From Apodemus sylvaticus (lineage: Eukaryota; Chordata; Mammalia; Rodentia; Muridae), in assembly GCF_947179515.1 (NCBI RefSeq), contig NC_067473.1:73241719-73305718 (forward strand): a stretch of DNA of 64,000 nucleotides. Direction: 5' to 3'. A program made the position numbers and the translations under genes. Positions within the stretch are counted from its first letter, which is position 1. The number at the start of each line of letters is the position of its first letter. Of this stretch, positions 43,601 through 55,745 are shown in pieces. The notes beneath the pieces are model-generated. The model did not search any database. It saw only the letters and a program-made list of their open reading frames with translations, and was not told where the DNA came from.

Positions 43601-43900
43601 GATGTGGACCTTTGCCCTGACCTCTAAGAAGCCTGGGCCCTAAGCAAGAAGGGGATACAGATGTAGGTCAGTCCTTCAAATAAAGAGGCCTGGACCAAGG
43701 GAAGAAAAAGAATACTGATAATCCAAACCCTGACTCTGGAGACAGACAGGCCATATGAAAAGAAAATGTGTAAAGGCCAGACCCTGAACTTGAAGTTTGG
43801 ACCTACATGTAACACTGAAATAATCTTGAATTAACCCAAAGAAGACTTGGCCCAAACCAAGAAGTGTGGCCTGGTGAAGCCTAAAATGAAACATGGTGGT
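40680..43900. repeat. Large 56-bp tandem array with internal inverted repeat
   Basis: The homogeneous core 41040-43480 holds about 43 head-to-tail units of 56 bp; edges (40680-41040 and 43480-43900) are decayed copies. Each monomer contains GGGCCTGGGCC, an 18-nt spacer, then GGCCCAGGCCC, a perfect 11-bp inverted repeat. Common variants change the right arm to GGCCCGGGCCC, GGCCCGGGTCC or GGCCCAGACCC, and the spacer centre from ACCCCGAAG to ACAAACACG. Variant types recur in the same order, giving a higher-order pattern of 4-5 monomers. The minus strand stays open for up to 159 codons because stops are rare; I do not regard this as a protein. I recognise no named satellite. Confidence 0.95.
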
Positions 43901-45300
43901 TAGTGTACCATGACGTGATATGAGTCAAGGTCTTAATTTCTATTGATACTATGATTATTTATGCATCGATTCATCACTGAAGATATATCCTAGCTTCTTC
44001 ATCAATAGTCTCTGACTCACAAAACCTCGCATACTGTACTGACTGATAAACTGGCATCTTGATTACCCAATGTGTGGATTACACTATATACACACTTCAT
44101 TCAATCCAGGCTTCATCCTTAACACATGTGAACAAGGATGACACCATCACCACAACCTGAACAAGCCAAGGCCTCATTTGTGATCCAGGCCATATCATAC
44201 AAAATACTTGGACTCACTGGCAACCATTCCTGCACAGATGACTGACATCAGATCATAAACTATGAACACTCATCAATGATAATCTAGAAGCCCCTTGTGT
44301 ACCATCATGGTTTATGGGCTGTGTGTGGAATTCTTCCAACACTCTCACATCAGTTGTTAAGATCCTATCATTGCTTTCAAGTGGTCTTGGCCACACATGA
44401 ACATAAGGGGACACCTTTGAATCAAAGGTGTGGGGGCCACACTCAGAAATCCATGCCAGGTCTTCCTAGATGAGGCCCTCCAATGATCAAGGAGAAGCTG
44501 ACCTCAGTGTGATCAAGGCCATACCCTCCACTCCAGGAAGGTTGGACACAACCTAACCACAAGGGGAGCTGGTCTAACGAGTGCAGTGATGGCAGAGGCC
44601 ATAAAGTGACATCAGTGGGACCCTGGCCTGAGTAGAGCACACTGGGCCCAGCTTAAATTCAAGGGTGTGTGGGCCGCACCCTCTCGTCATATGACTCAGT
44701 ACTATGCTCACTGCAAAGAAGCCAGGCCCACAACCATGGCCTTAACTGGAACAAGGACGACCCGTAATGGCCAAACCACCTAAATATAAAGAATGTCTGG
44801 ATTGCACTTGGCCTTATCAGGACTCATCTTATACCCGGCCCCCCAGGTTAGACTTAGGTCACTAAAAATCTTAGATGCATTCACAAGTCTTCCTAAACTG
44901 ATGACTGACCCTCAATTCATAGCAGTGTAAGCTGGAGTCTCCATGCCACCAAGAAGGGTTGTGAGCCACAGCCTTCATCAAATCCAGGAGTTACACTCAC
45001 CTCAGAGGATCCAGAACCATCAAATGTGTGGAGCACACTAGAGAAACAGTCTGGGCAGACTGGCACAGTGGGTGTGTGGGCCGCACTCAGGAGCCATTAT
45101 GTGCCCAGCTGCTATCTTGTCTTTGTGAGATCCAGAGCATGATGATCCTGTGGGTGGGTGTTAGCCGACACCAAGACCTTAGAGGAAGTTGTAATCACTA
45201 CAATGACCAGCATTGGTGGTCTGATATGTGACATCGCTCTCACAAATTGAAAGACTGTGCTCCAAACCCTTATCCTGATAGCTCAGGATACTGAGCTCCC
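43901..45300. repeat. Loose degenerate repeat field beside the 56-bp array
   Basis: A related core, GTGTGTGGGCCGCAC and weaker versions, appears near 44070, 44427, 44664, 44790, 45022 and 45068. Other recurring words are GATCCAGGCC / GATCAAGGCC and ACCACAACCT. Spacing is irregular (46-240 bp). It reads as an old, unhomogenised tandem repeat adjoining the array. No coding frame of note. Confidence 0.5.
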
Positions 45301-47680
45301 TGGACACTCCCTGTTGACCTCGATCCTCATCCAGACCCAATTAAAACTCTGAGTAATCCATCGAATTAAGGATGTGATGACCCAGGACCACAGAACCAAT
45401 TTTAACTCAACTGTGTAATGGGAAACCCTGAAATCCCTCCTTTGGTGGTAACTGTTGAGACATAGTTGCCCATGCTTCCTAAGTCTCCCCAGAGCCTAAG
45501 AAGTAGCCAGACTTATTTCCTGATTTCTATAAACCTCTACCTTCATTTCTATATATAACACAGTTTAGAAGCCTTGTCATCTTGTCATTTATCGGGCATT
45601 TCATGCTCTAGCATTGTGTATAAGGATTTTAATAAATATATAAGGTTCATCTGCTACCATGGTTTTTTCCTGAAATGTTTACTTCGGCTCTTTCTCTGTA
45701 TTTCTGAATGATGGTTTTAAGTCCTTAACTGAACTTCTTAAAACAGGTTGTGATGGTTACAAACAGCAAGTGTGGGCAGCTAGCACATCTCTTCCTCACC
45801 TGCTGTGTCTATGTGCATGGCACGTATCTGTATGCTCACGGCTCATCCTGAAGATGAGTGTGCCTCTGCCCATGCTTTGTATCTTTGCCTTTAGCTGGAG
45901 TCTCCCAAGGAAAAAGAAAGGGACAAGGAAGCAGGAGCCCTATCTGGTCCCAAAATCATGGGGCTAAAATTTCTAAACTGTAGGAACAGTAACCAGCCCC
46001 TTCTGGTGCCAAAATGCAACAGTTTTTAGAGGAGTTATGAAGGGCTGGAGGGCAGAGAAGTCAGAGTAGGTTCGGTGTGGGCCACAGGGCACCAGGCATC
46101 TGGAAAGTGTTTTCCAGTGATTCTCAGCGGAAGAATGCACTCACAGTGATATTCCATGCATGGTTCCCCAACACAGGTACAGACTCACGTCAAAGGAGCA
46201 GTAAAGCGTTCTGTGTCCCTTGAGTTAGAGGACCTGACGTGAGCCTGGGCTTGCCCTGATTATCTTGGGCACACAGGTGACTGGTTTGTGTTCACTATCC
46301 CACTACACACATCTCTGCCTCCCATTTCCCTAGTCTCCATCCCTGGACAATGTTCCCAGTGCCACAGGCCTTGGAAGAACACCAAGGTCTTGAGTCATTT
46401 AGACATCCTTCCTTACACTTAGACATCCATGGGCTCAGGTTTTATTTACTCTGCTTGCACTCCTGGACAGGGCCTTGCAGACTCTGAACCCAGTGCACTT
46501 GAGGCAGCATGAGAGGGAAGGGTGTTTGCAGTTCACAGACATCAGTGACTTAGAACAGACTTTCCAGGGATGGAGACAGGATTTCTAGTGTAACTGGATC
46601 ATCTTAACCAAAGCCTTTATTGCATTCCTTGTTCATTTGCCTGTTGGTGGATTGATCTGGGGATTCAAAACTTGTGAGAAACTCCCGCAGTAAGCCTTGG
46701 TGTGTATACACAGGAGTCCTACCACTTAATATGTGAATTTTTGAGCATGGGCTCAAACCTAGGACAAAAGTAGCCCTGGCCAAGCCCTGAAATCAAAAAA
46801 TCCTGGGCGAAACCTAAATGATAGAACACCAGAGCAAAGGCTGATAGGAAAGTAGCCCAGTCAGAACATGACGCAGAGCAGCCAAGGACACACCCTAAAC
46901 CTCAGGATCAGAGAATAAAGCAATCTATTCATAACCTGGAACATACCAAGTCCTCAAAGAAGACAGTGGTCTTATCTCAACATTTAAGGGGCTCATGCAG
47001 GCCAGGTGGTTTCACTGCAGCTGTAAAGAATGTAGATCTTGAGGACCTGCAGTAAGAAGGGGCAGCAGACCAATGCCTGGAGTCACTCTTGACCCCAGCA
47101 ACTTACAAGAACAGCTCAGAGGGAGCATTCATTGTCCCAGGAATGAGTCCCCTACCTGGTGATCTAACACCCAGTGCTCGGACCTGAAGCAAGCATCACT
47201 GCACACTCAGCACAGTGCAGACACACATTTACACATTTATCTATAAATGGTTATCATTAAAGAAAAAGATGCTGAAGAGCTGAGAGACAGGGAGGGAGAA
47301 GGGAAATGTGAAAACTGTCGTTTTATTTTCATTATAAGAATGTAGGGACTACTTAATGGATAATAATCTTTGGCTGGGTTAGATACTCAGTACTGTAAGA
47401 TTTTGCAGCAGAACAGCTTCCCTCTACATTTTATTTCAATGCTCCTGTTTCAACCTTCAAATCTCTCTTCTTATAAGAAGTCATGTGGAGGACTTTTTGT
47501 ATTTAAATTCTAATTTCTGTACCCATAGATCGGGCTGCAGTCCAGACTCTGGTATTGTAATTATTATGAAGCATCTCCTGACTCAGTATTTTGTAAACTC
47601 CATCACTTTCTGATTGGTCAACAAAGATCTGAATCACCAATAGCTGGGCAGGAGAGGAAAATGCTGGACCTCTGGGCCCA
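45301..47680. other. No gene recognised
   Basis: Ordinary sequence; an AATAAA-containing AT-rich stretch at 45630-45650 and a patch at 46740-46930 with words like those at the decayed right edge of the 56-bp array (AGTAGCCCTGGCC, GCCCAGTCAGAAC). No coding evidence. Confidence 0.45.
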
Positions 47681-47808
47681 GAGAGAAGAGAGGGAGAGAG
47701 GGAGAGAGGGAGAGAGGAAGAGAGGGAGAGAGAGGGAGAGACAGAGAGAGGGAGAGAGGGAGAGAGGGAGAGAGGGAGAGAGGGAGAGAGGGAGAGAGGG
47801 AGAGAGGG
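47681..47808. repeat. (GGGAGA)n purine tract
   Basis: About 128 bp of pure purine on the plus strand, mainly GGGAGAGA octamers. ORFs on both strands (Arg/Glu-rich or Ser/Leu/Pro-rich) are repeat artefacts. Confidence 0.95.
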
Positions 47809-49601
47809 TGTCAGGTGGGGACTGGAGAGCTGCCAACAGGACACGGATGAACAAAGAAGACAGGGCGAACTAAGAGGGCAGATAGCAGGCCACATGACTG
47901 GGGAGTAGACCCGGCCAGCACTGTGGAGTTAGCATAGCTCAGAATCTGCCCAGCTACTGTACCTTAAGCCTTTCATAAATACAGAGATCTCCGTGTGGTT
48001 TGGAACAAGGACTGGCAGAGAGAGCCATCCTTTTACAAAGTCATGATCACAAACATTACATCATGATGCCATGCAGGTTCTATGGTAACAGGGAGACCTA
48101 CTTTGAACCTTTAAATCAGCTGACATCCCAGGAAGACTGCTCTATCCTGTCATACAACCCCCATGCCACCGTGCTGAGTCCTGTATGGCCATGTATGTGG
48201 AAGGAACTGTGTGACATGGTTTCCCACTGTGAAGGCGAGCCAACAGGGTGTGGGCCTCCACATCATTTCCTGGGTATGAGGCTTGTTTGTATATATATAT
48301 AATAAATATTTATATTGTAAATATACATCAGTATTTATAATATATTATAAATACTTATATTATAAAATAGATTTTTCCTTCATGTTCCTCCTTCAGGAAA
48401 TTTTCTCCCTACCCAAGTTATCCAGAAACATCCTCTCTGCCAAGGTTAATGACTCCATGATAATCAGAGACCACAGGAGTCAGGAAGATAAAGGGTTTGT
48501 TTATGTCCTTAGCAAACAATAGTAAATGCTGAGACCTTCAGGACAGCCTTAAAGTTGTGGGAAAGAACTCTGAAAATATGAGTTCAAAACTATAAAATTT
48601 CTAAACTATGCAAAATACATAAAGATGCAATATTAATTGTATTAGGAGCTTCATGCACCTAAAAAAACAAAGGCAAGATGCATTATGAGTCAGCTTGTCA
48701 GACAGACACTCAGGGAGGATAAAAGAGATTTAGGAAGTGGAGATCACAGGGCAAGATCTCACCCAGCTAAGTGTATTGTTTATACTTACAATGGCAGGCA
48801 GATTCCTGAGTTCAAGGTCAGCCTGGGATAGGGTGAGTTTAGGTCCAGGCGTGGTGGGAATGGTAATTTCAGAATGGGATTCCACCCAGCTAAACTTATT
48901 GTCTGTGCTTACAAAGGCAGGCAGATAGATGAATTCATTTGCAATGTTAAAAAAATGTGCTTATAGTCTTTTCCTAGGAGTCAAGGGGCTAGGGTTACAG
49001 AATGCTGATAATCAAAAGGGAACCTGGGACGGACAATTGAACTGTTATATAAATAAAGGTCTAGACTTTGGTCTTCGAGAGCTGAGCTGTCTGGATGAGC
49101 TATTTGGAGATCTCCAGAGAGAACTGTCTTAAGCAGAATACAGGCTAGAAGCCTGTACGCGACAATTTGAATTTGAGTCACTAACCGTTCCTGAACACCC
49201 TTTCCTCAGAACCCTCTCCAAGGCAAGGCTGGTCCTTGGAACCACCATACATTTCTTCAAGCTCCATCTCCATATTAAAATCCATCCCTAGGATGCAGCC
49301 TTCATCTGCAAGGAAGGCAGCACAGAGGAACGACTGCGGCATGCTCAGCGTCTCACTGGATTAACAGAATCCTCGTCTGCCTTTCGTTTCAGGTTGATAT
49401 AGAAACTGATACTGTCAGACTCCAAAAGGCCAAGGATTTTCCTAAAAATATTTTTTAATTTTCCTATTTCAATGGCCCCCAGAGAATTGATTCCGATATG
49501 GCATTCAACTGTTTACACACACTGCAAGTGAACTTAAAATGCTTTTGGGCTGTCCATATATATATAAAACTAATTTCCCCATTTATGCAAAGCATATGAC
49601 A
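47809..49601. other. No gene recognised; AT-rich patch and small duplication
   Basis: Contains an AT-rich TATA repeat patch (48288-48370) and two similar segments about 125 bp apart (48752 and 48877, both CACCCAGCTAA ... GGCAGGCAGAT) that include B1-like words. No gene. Confidence 0.5.
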
Positions 49602-50009
49602 TGTTAGCTAGTTTTATGTCATCTTGACACAGCTAGATTCATCAGAGAGGAAGAATCTTCAGTTTAGAAAATTTCTTTCTAAGACTGGGCTGTAGGCAAG
49701 TCTGTAGGGAATGTTCTTAATTGGAGATTGATGGGGAAGGATCCAGCCTGTTGTGGGTGGTTCTGCACCTGGGTTAGTGGCCCTGGGTTCTATAAGAAAG
49801 GGTGAGCAAGCCATGAGGAGCAAACCAGTATGCATCGTTCCTCCGTGGCCTATGAATAGGCTCCTGTCTCTAAGTTCCTTCCCTACCTGAGTCTGTTATC
49901 CCTCCACGATAAACAGTGATAGGGAAGTACAAGCCAAATAGAGCCTTTCCTCCCAAGTTAGCTTTGGTCGTGGTGTTTCATCACAGCACTAGGAATAGTA
50001 ATTAGGACA
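49602..50009 (+). mobile_element. MaLR-type LTR, plus
   Basis: Begins TGTTAGCTAGTTTTATGTC and ends ATAGTAATTAGGACA (TG...CA). It has the family's middle words CAGCCTGTTGTGGGTGG, GGGTTCTATAAGAAAG and GAGCCTTTCCTCCC. Related to the LTRs at 25347 and 52565 but in opposite orientation. Confidence 0.75.
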
Positions 50010-51350
50010 TAATTTTATTTGGTCCATGTTAGGTCCAAGATTTTTGAGATTTGATTCACTGTTGAAAACCAGTGGAATGAGAATAGGATAGATCAAAGAA
50101 TGTCTCTGCTTTCACACTATGAGAACCACGGACCTCACTCTGAGCCCAAATTAAAGGAGACCTCTGAAAATGTGATTTTACTACCCAATGTTTCCAACTA
50201 TTCAATCAATAATTATTTTGTCCATTTCAAACCTTTAATTTGTTTTAATTTCACAGGCCAGGGTTTGCTACATAGACATCGCTGGACTGCCACTGAACTC
50301 AAATAGCTTCTCTTGTCTCTTATCTCAAATGATGAGATCAAGGACTACCATGCCTGGCTCTATTTCTAACATCTAAATAATGGTCTACTGCTGAAAACAC
50401 CAAGCACTTTGGGACACAGAGAATTTGGGCTTGGTGTGACACTAAATCCAGCATATTTATAGAAGCTGCCAAGTGAAGGAGGCAATCAATTGTCAAGCCT
50501 CTTAACCTCAAAATGACCAAAATGGTAGGATGTCTGTTGATCCCACCAAATGAAAGCAAAATGAAAGCACCTTTGGCCTTTACTGATTGAATTAAAGCAA
50601 GTTTTACTTCTGTGCATAGCAAAGGCAGTACTGCTGCTGTCTCTCTAAGGCAGGATTTCAGAGAACAAGTCCAAAGACAGGGACGTGCGGGTTTACAGCT
50701 CAAACGCACAATGCTGGGGGTCTCCAAGGCTTGGGGGACTTCCAAAAGGACTTGGAAAGCAAAATACAGAAGTCATTTAAGATTACTTGACAGGACATCT
50801 TTTGGTTTTGTAGATGGTAGAGGTCAAAGCCCAGTCAGGATGGGGAACAAGCCAAATTCCAGGAAATGGAAACTTAAAATTCACAGTAAAGAGAGAGGAA
50901 CTTATTTTGACCCTGTAACAAGATGGAGCCACACTGGTCCGTCCTTTACCCATTGTCTTATGTGGCCCCTTCGGATCCTTGTTGGGGAACGGTCATTTCT
51001 GTCTGTCATATGGGTTGGCCATGCCGGCAGAGGACAAGTATCTTAGTGCTTTCTATTAGAGACAAAATTTGTAGCACACCAGATTTATGGCCCAATTGTG
51101 AGTGGTGTCAGGAGGAGTTTTAGGGGACCAGAGGATCTGAAACAAAAGTAGACAGCCAGGGGCACCAGCTGAATAGGATTGATAACATTTATTTCTTTTT
51201 CGTTAGTCTAAGTATTGTATTTTAAGATTATTTCTTACCATAGCTAGGGTTTCCTTAGTTATGACTGACTGATTGGCATAGAAACAACAGGGCTTCACGT
51301 AGCCCTCTTTGTTTTGTGAAGTCATGCCCCATAGACCCACAGGGACTGCC
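50010..51350. other. No gene recognised
   Basis: Two overlapping open frames of 135-144 codons on opposite strands (50338-50745 minus, 50612-51046 plus) have no domain or context that supports a gene. At 51350-51420 a GTGGCCATGTTGGAGTAGG stretch hints at a short ORR1-like fragment. Confidence 0.4.
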
Positions 51351-51420
51351 ATTCCTGGAGGCGTGGCCATGTTGGAGTAGGTGTGGCCTTTGGAAGGAAG
51401 TGTGCCTTTGGGTGGGCTTT

Positions 51421-52564
51421 GACGTCTCAGATGCTCAAGCCAGGCCCAGTGTTACCCTCCCTTACTGATGCCTGCTGATCCAGACAGAGGACTTTCAGCA
51501 CTTCCTTAAGGACTATATCTTCTGTATGTCACCCATTCTCAATGGGTCTTCTCTGTCTCTGCCTGTCTTTGTCTGGAGAGTGTCCCTGAACACAGGTGGC
51601 TGGACTTGTCTGGCCTTGGCTGAAAGGTGACCTTGTACCGAGCTGTCTGCAAGGCTGCATGGCTCAGTGCACGCATCCCACTCTGGCTTCCTGCCCACAT
51701 GATCATTAGGTGCTGTATTATAACCAACCAGCTCTTCCTGATCGTTTGATGCTATTACCAATCAATCCTTTCTACATGTACCCTTTAAGAAGCCCTTATA
51801 TACCCTCTCCTTGAACCTGCCTAGCTGCAGTGGTCTCCAGGGGTCATTCCACCATACTCACGGCCATTGGAACCTCGCTCCCCACCACTGCTCCCCCTTG
51901 TTCTCTTAGGCTGATGGCCAGCACCTTCCAAGAAGAAAAGGGGAGCTACCACCATTTTCAACTATGACAACTTTATTCATCATAAAGCAACTATCGCTAA
52001 CCAAGGTCCTCACACAAATCTTCCTTGGGTTAGCTCACATGTGCTTATAAAGCCAAGCCTCTTCCCCACCCCCCACCTATCATGGTTTAGAATTTAATTC
52101 TTATCATCTATTTCCTAAAACACTTGACATTACATTTATTTCTGCCCATTTTTCCAACAATATTACTACAAGAAGGATTAAAAGGGCCCTTTTTGGTTAA
52201 TAAATACATCCCTAAAGAGCTTTAAAATTGTTGACGCTTCACTTCTATGTGCAATAATTGTTTCGACTTTTACTTTGGTGTTGTTTTGAATTATGTGGGG
52301 TTCTCTTCATCTGGAATATTTTCCACTTTTATACTGAAAAGTGTGTATGTATTTCTCTGGAATGGATTTAATGCCTAATAAAGTAGAACTAACATTATCT
52401 AGTTATCTACAGTTATTACAGTGTTATCTGGTTCTAGGAACATAGCTCATCATCGGGGCATCTGTCTGTCAAGTATAAGGACCTGGGTATGATTTCCCTA
52501 CACTGAAAAAAAGATGTGCCTCCAATCTTCCAGACAAGCCCTCAGTCATATTTTAAAGGTGTGG
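51421..52564. other. No gene recognised
   Basis: No nameable repeat or coding region. A GTGACCTTGTACC... TATATACCC stretch (51600-51830) has a vaguely LTR-like look but nothing decisive. Confidence 0.4.
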
Positions 52565-52962
52565 TGTCTTAGTCAGGGTTTCTATTCCTGCACAAACATC
52601 ATGACCAAGAAGCAAGTTGGGGAGGAAAGGGTTAATTCTGCTTACACTTCCACACAGATGTTCATCACCAAAGGAAGTCAGGACTGGAACTCAAGCAGGT
52701 CAGGATGCAGGAGCTAATGCGAAGGCCGTGGAGGGGATGTTTCTTACTGGCTTGCTTCCCCTGGCTTGCTCAGCCTGCTCTCTTATAGAACCCAAGACTA
52801 CCAGCCTAGGGATGGCACCATTCACAAGTGGCCCTCACACCTTGATCACCAACTGAGGAAATCTTCCACAAGTAGATCTCAGAGGCCCTTTCACAACTGA
52901 AGCTCCTTTCTCTGTGATAACTCCAGCCTGTGGCAAGTTGACACACAAAACCAACCAGTAGA
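52565..52962 (-). mobile_element. MaLR (ORR1/MT-type) LTR, minus
   Basis: Same LTR family and orientation as 25347-25741: TGTCTTAGTCAGGGTTTCTA at one end, CAAGTTGACACACAAAACCA and CCAGTAGA at the other. About 398 bp, probably solo. Confidence 0.88.
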
Positions 52963-52974
52963 GATCAATATATT

Positions 52975-53100
52975 GACAGTTTTATGTTAATTTGACACAA
53001 GTTAGTCATAAGAGAAGTCATCAATTGAGAAAATGTCTTTATGAGATCAGGCTGTAGGCAAGCCTGTGTGTTGCACCTCCCTACTTGATACTTAACTGCT
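52975..53100 (+). mobile_element. MaLR LTR fragment, plus
   Basis: The start of a MaLR LTR: TTAATTTGACACAAGTTAGTC, TCAATTGAGAAAATGTC and AGATCAGGCTGTAGGCAAGC. Truncated on the right. Lies directly beside the opposite-strand LTR. Confidence 0.65.
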
Positions 53101-53285
53101 AAACCTGCCGTGTCCATACAGCTCCCCTGAGCTTGGGCAAAAGAGAGGGCTCCCTTTACCTAGTGGGGCTTCCTATTCCTGCCTAATCCAGGGAGCCTAA
53201 CCCCCAATCTTCTACCTGAGGAATGTCACATAGTCCTTGGCAAGCCTACAAGGCCAAAGGTCTCTTTCCTGATAGAACCTGCCCA

Positions 53286-53475
53286 GTGCTGGAGAGATGA
53301 ATCAGAGGCTAAGCACACAGATGCTCGCTCTTCCAGAGGTCCTGAGTTCAATTCCTAGCACTCACATGGTGGGTCATAACCATCTATAATATGATCTGCT
53401 ACCTTCTTCTATCCTGCAGGCATGCATACAGGCAGAACACTATATAATACATAAATAAATCTTTAAAAACTAACA
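53286..53475 (+). mobile_element. B2 SINE
   Basis: Full-length but diverged B2: GTGCTGGAGAGATGAATCAG (A-box region), CTCTTCCAGAGGTCCTGAGT, TTCAATTCCTAGCA, and the AATAAATCTTTAAAAA tail. Confidence 0.9.
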
Positions 53476-53723
53476 TAGGTGTAGATAAGAACCTGCCCAG
53501 CAGGTGCCTGGGGTTTCTGGAATGGCTCTCCGTACAAGTGAGGCATTCACAGAACTTTAAACTCCAGCCGATGATTTCATTCACCCTAAAAACTCCTTCC
53601 CACTCTCCAAAGTTCATATATAGCCCTTTCCCACCTTAATAAAATATACGTGCATAGGCCCACCCAGAATAAAGTTATGTGCACAAGCTAATAGAGCTGT
53701 TTAATTTAGTCAGAGACGGCCTT

Positions 53724-53782
53724 TCCCCCCCCACACACACACACAACTCCCCCCCACCCCCCCCACCCCCCCCCCACCCCCG
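53724..53782. repeat. C-rich low-complexity tract
   Basis: Runs of six to nine C separated by single A, with a short CACACACA insert. G-quadruplex potential exists on the minus strand because several G-runs of at least four lie close together. Confidence 0.92.
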
Positions 53783-54221
53783 GCACTGACTCCCTGCGGG
53801 ACAGGGATCCTGCTACTGTTCTGGACTCTGCTTCTGGAAGGGTCCATGATTCACCAAAGAATGATACCCTAGACTCAAACAGTGTGTAAATGCCAAGAGT
53901 GTTTTATTCTGCAGAAGTCCAGTCCATTACCAAGTCAGACCCTGAAGTGAGCTCACAGGCCCGAATTGAAGCACACTAGGGGAGTTCGGGGTAGGTGGGC
54001 TCTGTCTCACTTTATCTCTGTCAAGTGCAAGTGGGGAGAGTGTAGAACAGGACTTCCATCTGTAACTGACTGTGAACAGTCAGCTGAGATAACTCACCAT
54101 CTCGTCCCTCTCACTCCATCCTGCCAGCCTGCTGTAGCAGCTTCTGGACACCCTGAGGGAGGAGACAGGACAGGGAACCACACTGAACCCCAACATGCAT
54201 AACACACCTGCAGGACATTTC

Positions 54222-54488
54222 TTAGTTAATGGTTGATGAGGGCTGGTGGTCCTGGGTTCTATGAGAAAGCAGGCTGAGCAAGCCCTGGGAGCTCACACGT
54301 GAACAGCTCCCCTCCACGGGCTCTGCATCAACTCCTGCCTCCAGGTTCCTGCCCAGTTTGAGTTCCTGCCCTGATTTCCTTTGATGATGAGCTGTTGATG
54401 TGGAAGCATTAGCAGAAAAAACCCTTTCCTCCTCAAGTTGTTTTCGTCATGGTATTTTATCACAGCATTAGTAACCCTAGCTAAGGCA
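54222..54488 (+). mobile_element. MaLR-type LTR, plus, 5'-truncated
   Basis: Shares GTGGTCCTGGGTTCTATGAG, AAAGCAGGCTGAGCAAGCC, ACCCTTTCCTCCTCAAGTT and the terminal AACCCTAGCTAAGGCA with the LTR family at 49602 and (reversed) 25347. Confidence 0.72.
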
Positions 54489-55455
54489 ATCAACAAACCC
54501 ACTCTATCAGATTTCATTCGGAGAAACTACAAATGGATATTGAAAGTGTATATGATGCATCGGTTTTGAAATAATGGTTATTGTTATCATAGAGAGTGCT
54601 TCTACCAAAAATACGGTTATGTTTCCAGATTAAACACATTTTGTTTCATGTTTTCAACAGGGATGCATGTTTCTAACTAATTACTAAGTGTTTGTGCCCT
54701 GTCTAAATTCCTTTTGGGTTGCCTCATTTTTTCTACCAGTTTGCCACGCCCCCTGCTTGCTTGCCACGCCCTCCTGCTTGTTTGCCAAGCCCTCTTCCCC
54801 AACCCGGCAGACTGGAATTACTGTCTATCCTTTGCAGTCACTATGCCCTTATTTTTCTATAGTTTTAGCGTCATCGCATTTCCTCTCTATGTTAGAAAAT
54901 TTAGACTTTTACCATGACCAACCATGGAGAAATGAGATGGACCTCTGTCCTCGTTTAGAAAGAGTGTGTCTGTTCTTCAGCTTCCTCGATGCACATGGAA
55001 TTCATCCACATCTGTGCAGTTGTTTGTGTTTACGGTTGTGCATCATGGCACTGGGCAGGGCCGCTAGCAGCTGCTCGTGTGTTCCCTCCACTGTTGGCGG
55101 TGAAAATTCGGGTTGTTTTCCTGCATTCTACTGCCGCAGGACCTAAAAATGCTGCGATGTCGACTTGTAGGCCTTCCTCCCAAAACACGGCTCTTTATAG
55201 CTTTTGTTTATTCGCTAAAATAATCTTTAAATCTAAATTTTTTCACCAAGGCCATTTATAAAGGATTTAATTTCTAAACCATGCAGGATATACTAACATG
55301 TTTAAATGGAAAAAAGACTGCTGCTTTATAATCTCCAAATCTGAGCAAATTAGCCTGAGGCAGCACCTCCCTCCTCACTATACGGCTGTACAATTTTACA
55401 TCCCATGGACAGCGAGTGGGAACGCCATGTCCCTCTCATCTGTCAGTCAGCCTCC
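54489..55455. other. No gene recognised
   Basis: Includes a short tandem around 54738-54795 with TTGCCACGCCC/CTGCTTG words. A 152-codon frame (54688-55146) is Cys- and Ser-rich without a domain. Confidence 0.4.
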
Positions 55456-55745
55456 CATCACTGAAACAAAATGCCTGAGACAATCGACTTAAAAAGAGGA
55501 AAGGTTTCCTTTCTGCTTTTTTTTCTGCTCATCAATTAGGAACTTCTGACCCATGGCCACGGTCTTTGAGCCTGTGGTGGGCAGGACAGCATGGCAGGTG
55601 CCTATGGTAGAGGAAATCATAGACAGGATGGAAGAGAGAGAGGAAAGAGGGTAGAGACTCACAATCCACATCACAGAATTGTCCCAGTGACCTGCTGACA
55701 TCCCACAAGGCCCTGCCTCTTAAAGGGTCTGCCCTCTCCTGCTGT
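55456..55745 (-). mobile_element. Possible rodent interspersed repeat (MaLR-like)
   Basis: CACTGAAACAAAATGCCTGAG, AAAGAGGAAAGGTTTCC and GCATGGCAGGTGCC-type words resemble a family of rodent LTR-like repeats seen in reverse, but I cannot name it. Confidence 0.3.

Noticed and set aside
40680..43900. CRISPR-like array
   Set aside because: Units are directly adjacent without unique spacers, and the context is a mammalian genome full of SINEs and L1s.
47503..47895. 130-codon ORF rich in Ser, Leu and Pro
   Set aside because: Produced by the GGGAGA purine tract read on the opposite strand.
53724..53782. Assembly gap or sequencing error in the C-rich tract
   Set aside because: Quality cannot be judged from sequence alone; flanks are continuous and plausible, so it is listed as a low-complexity repeat.
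54688..55146. 152-codon plus-strand ORF
   Set aside because: Cys/Ser/Leu-rich translation of ordinary non-coding sequence without domain or conservation evidence.
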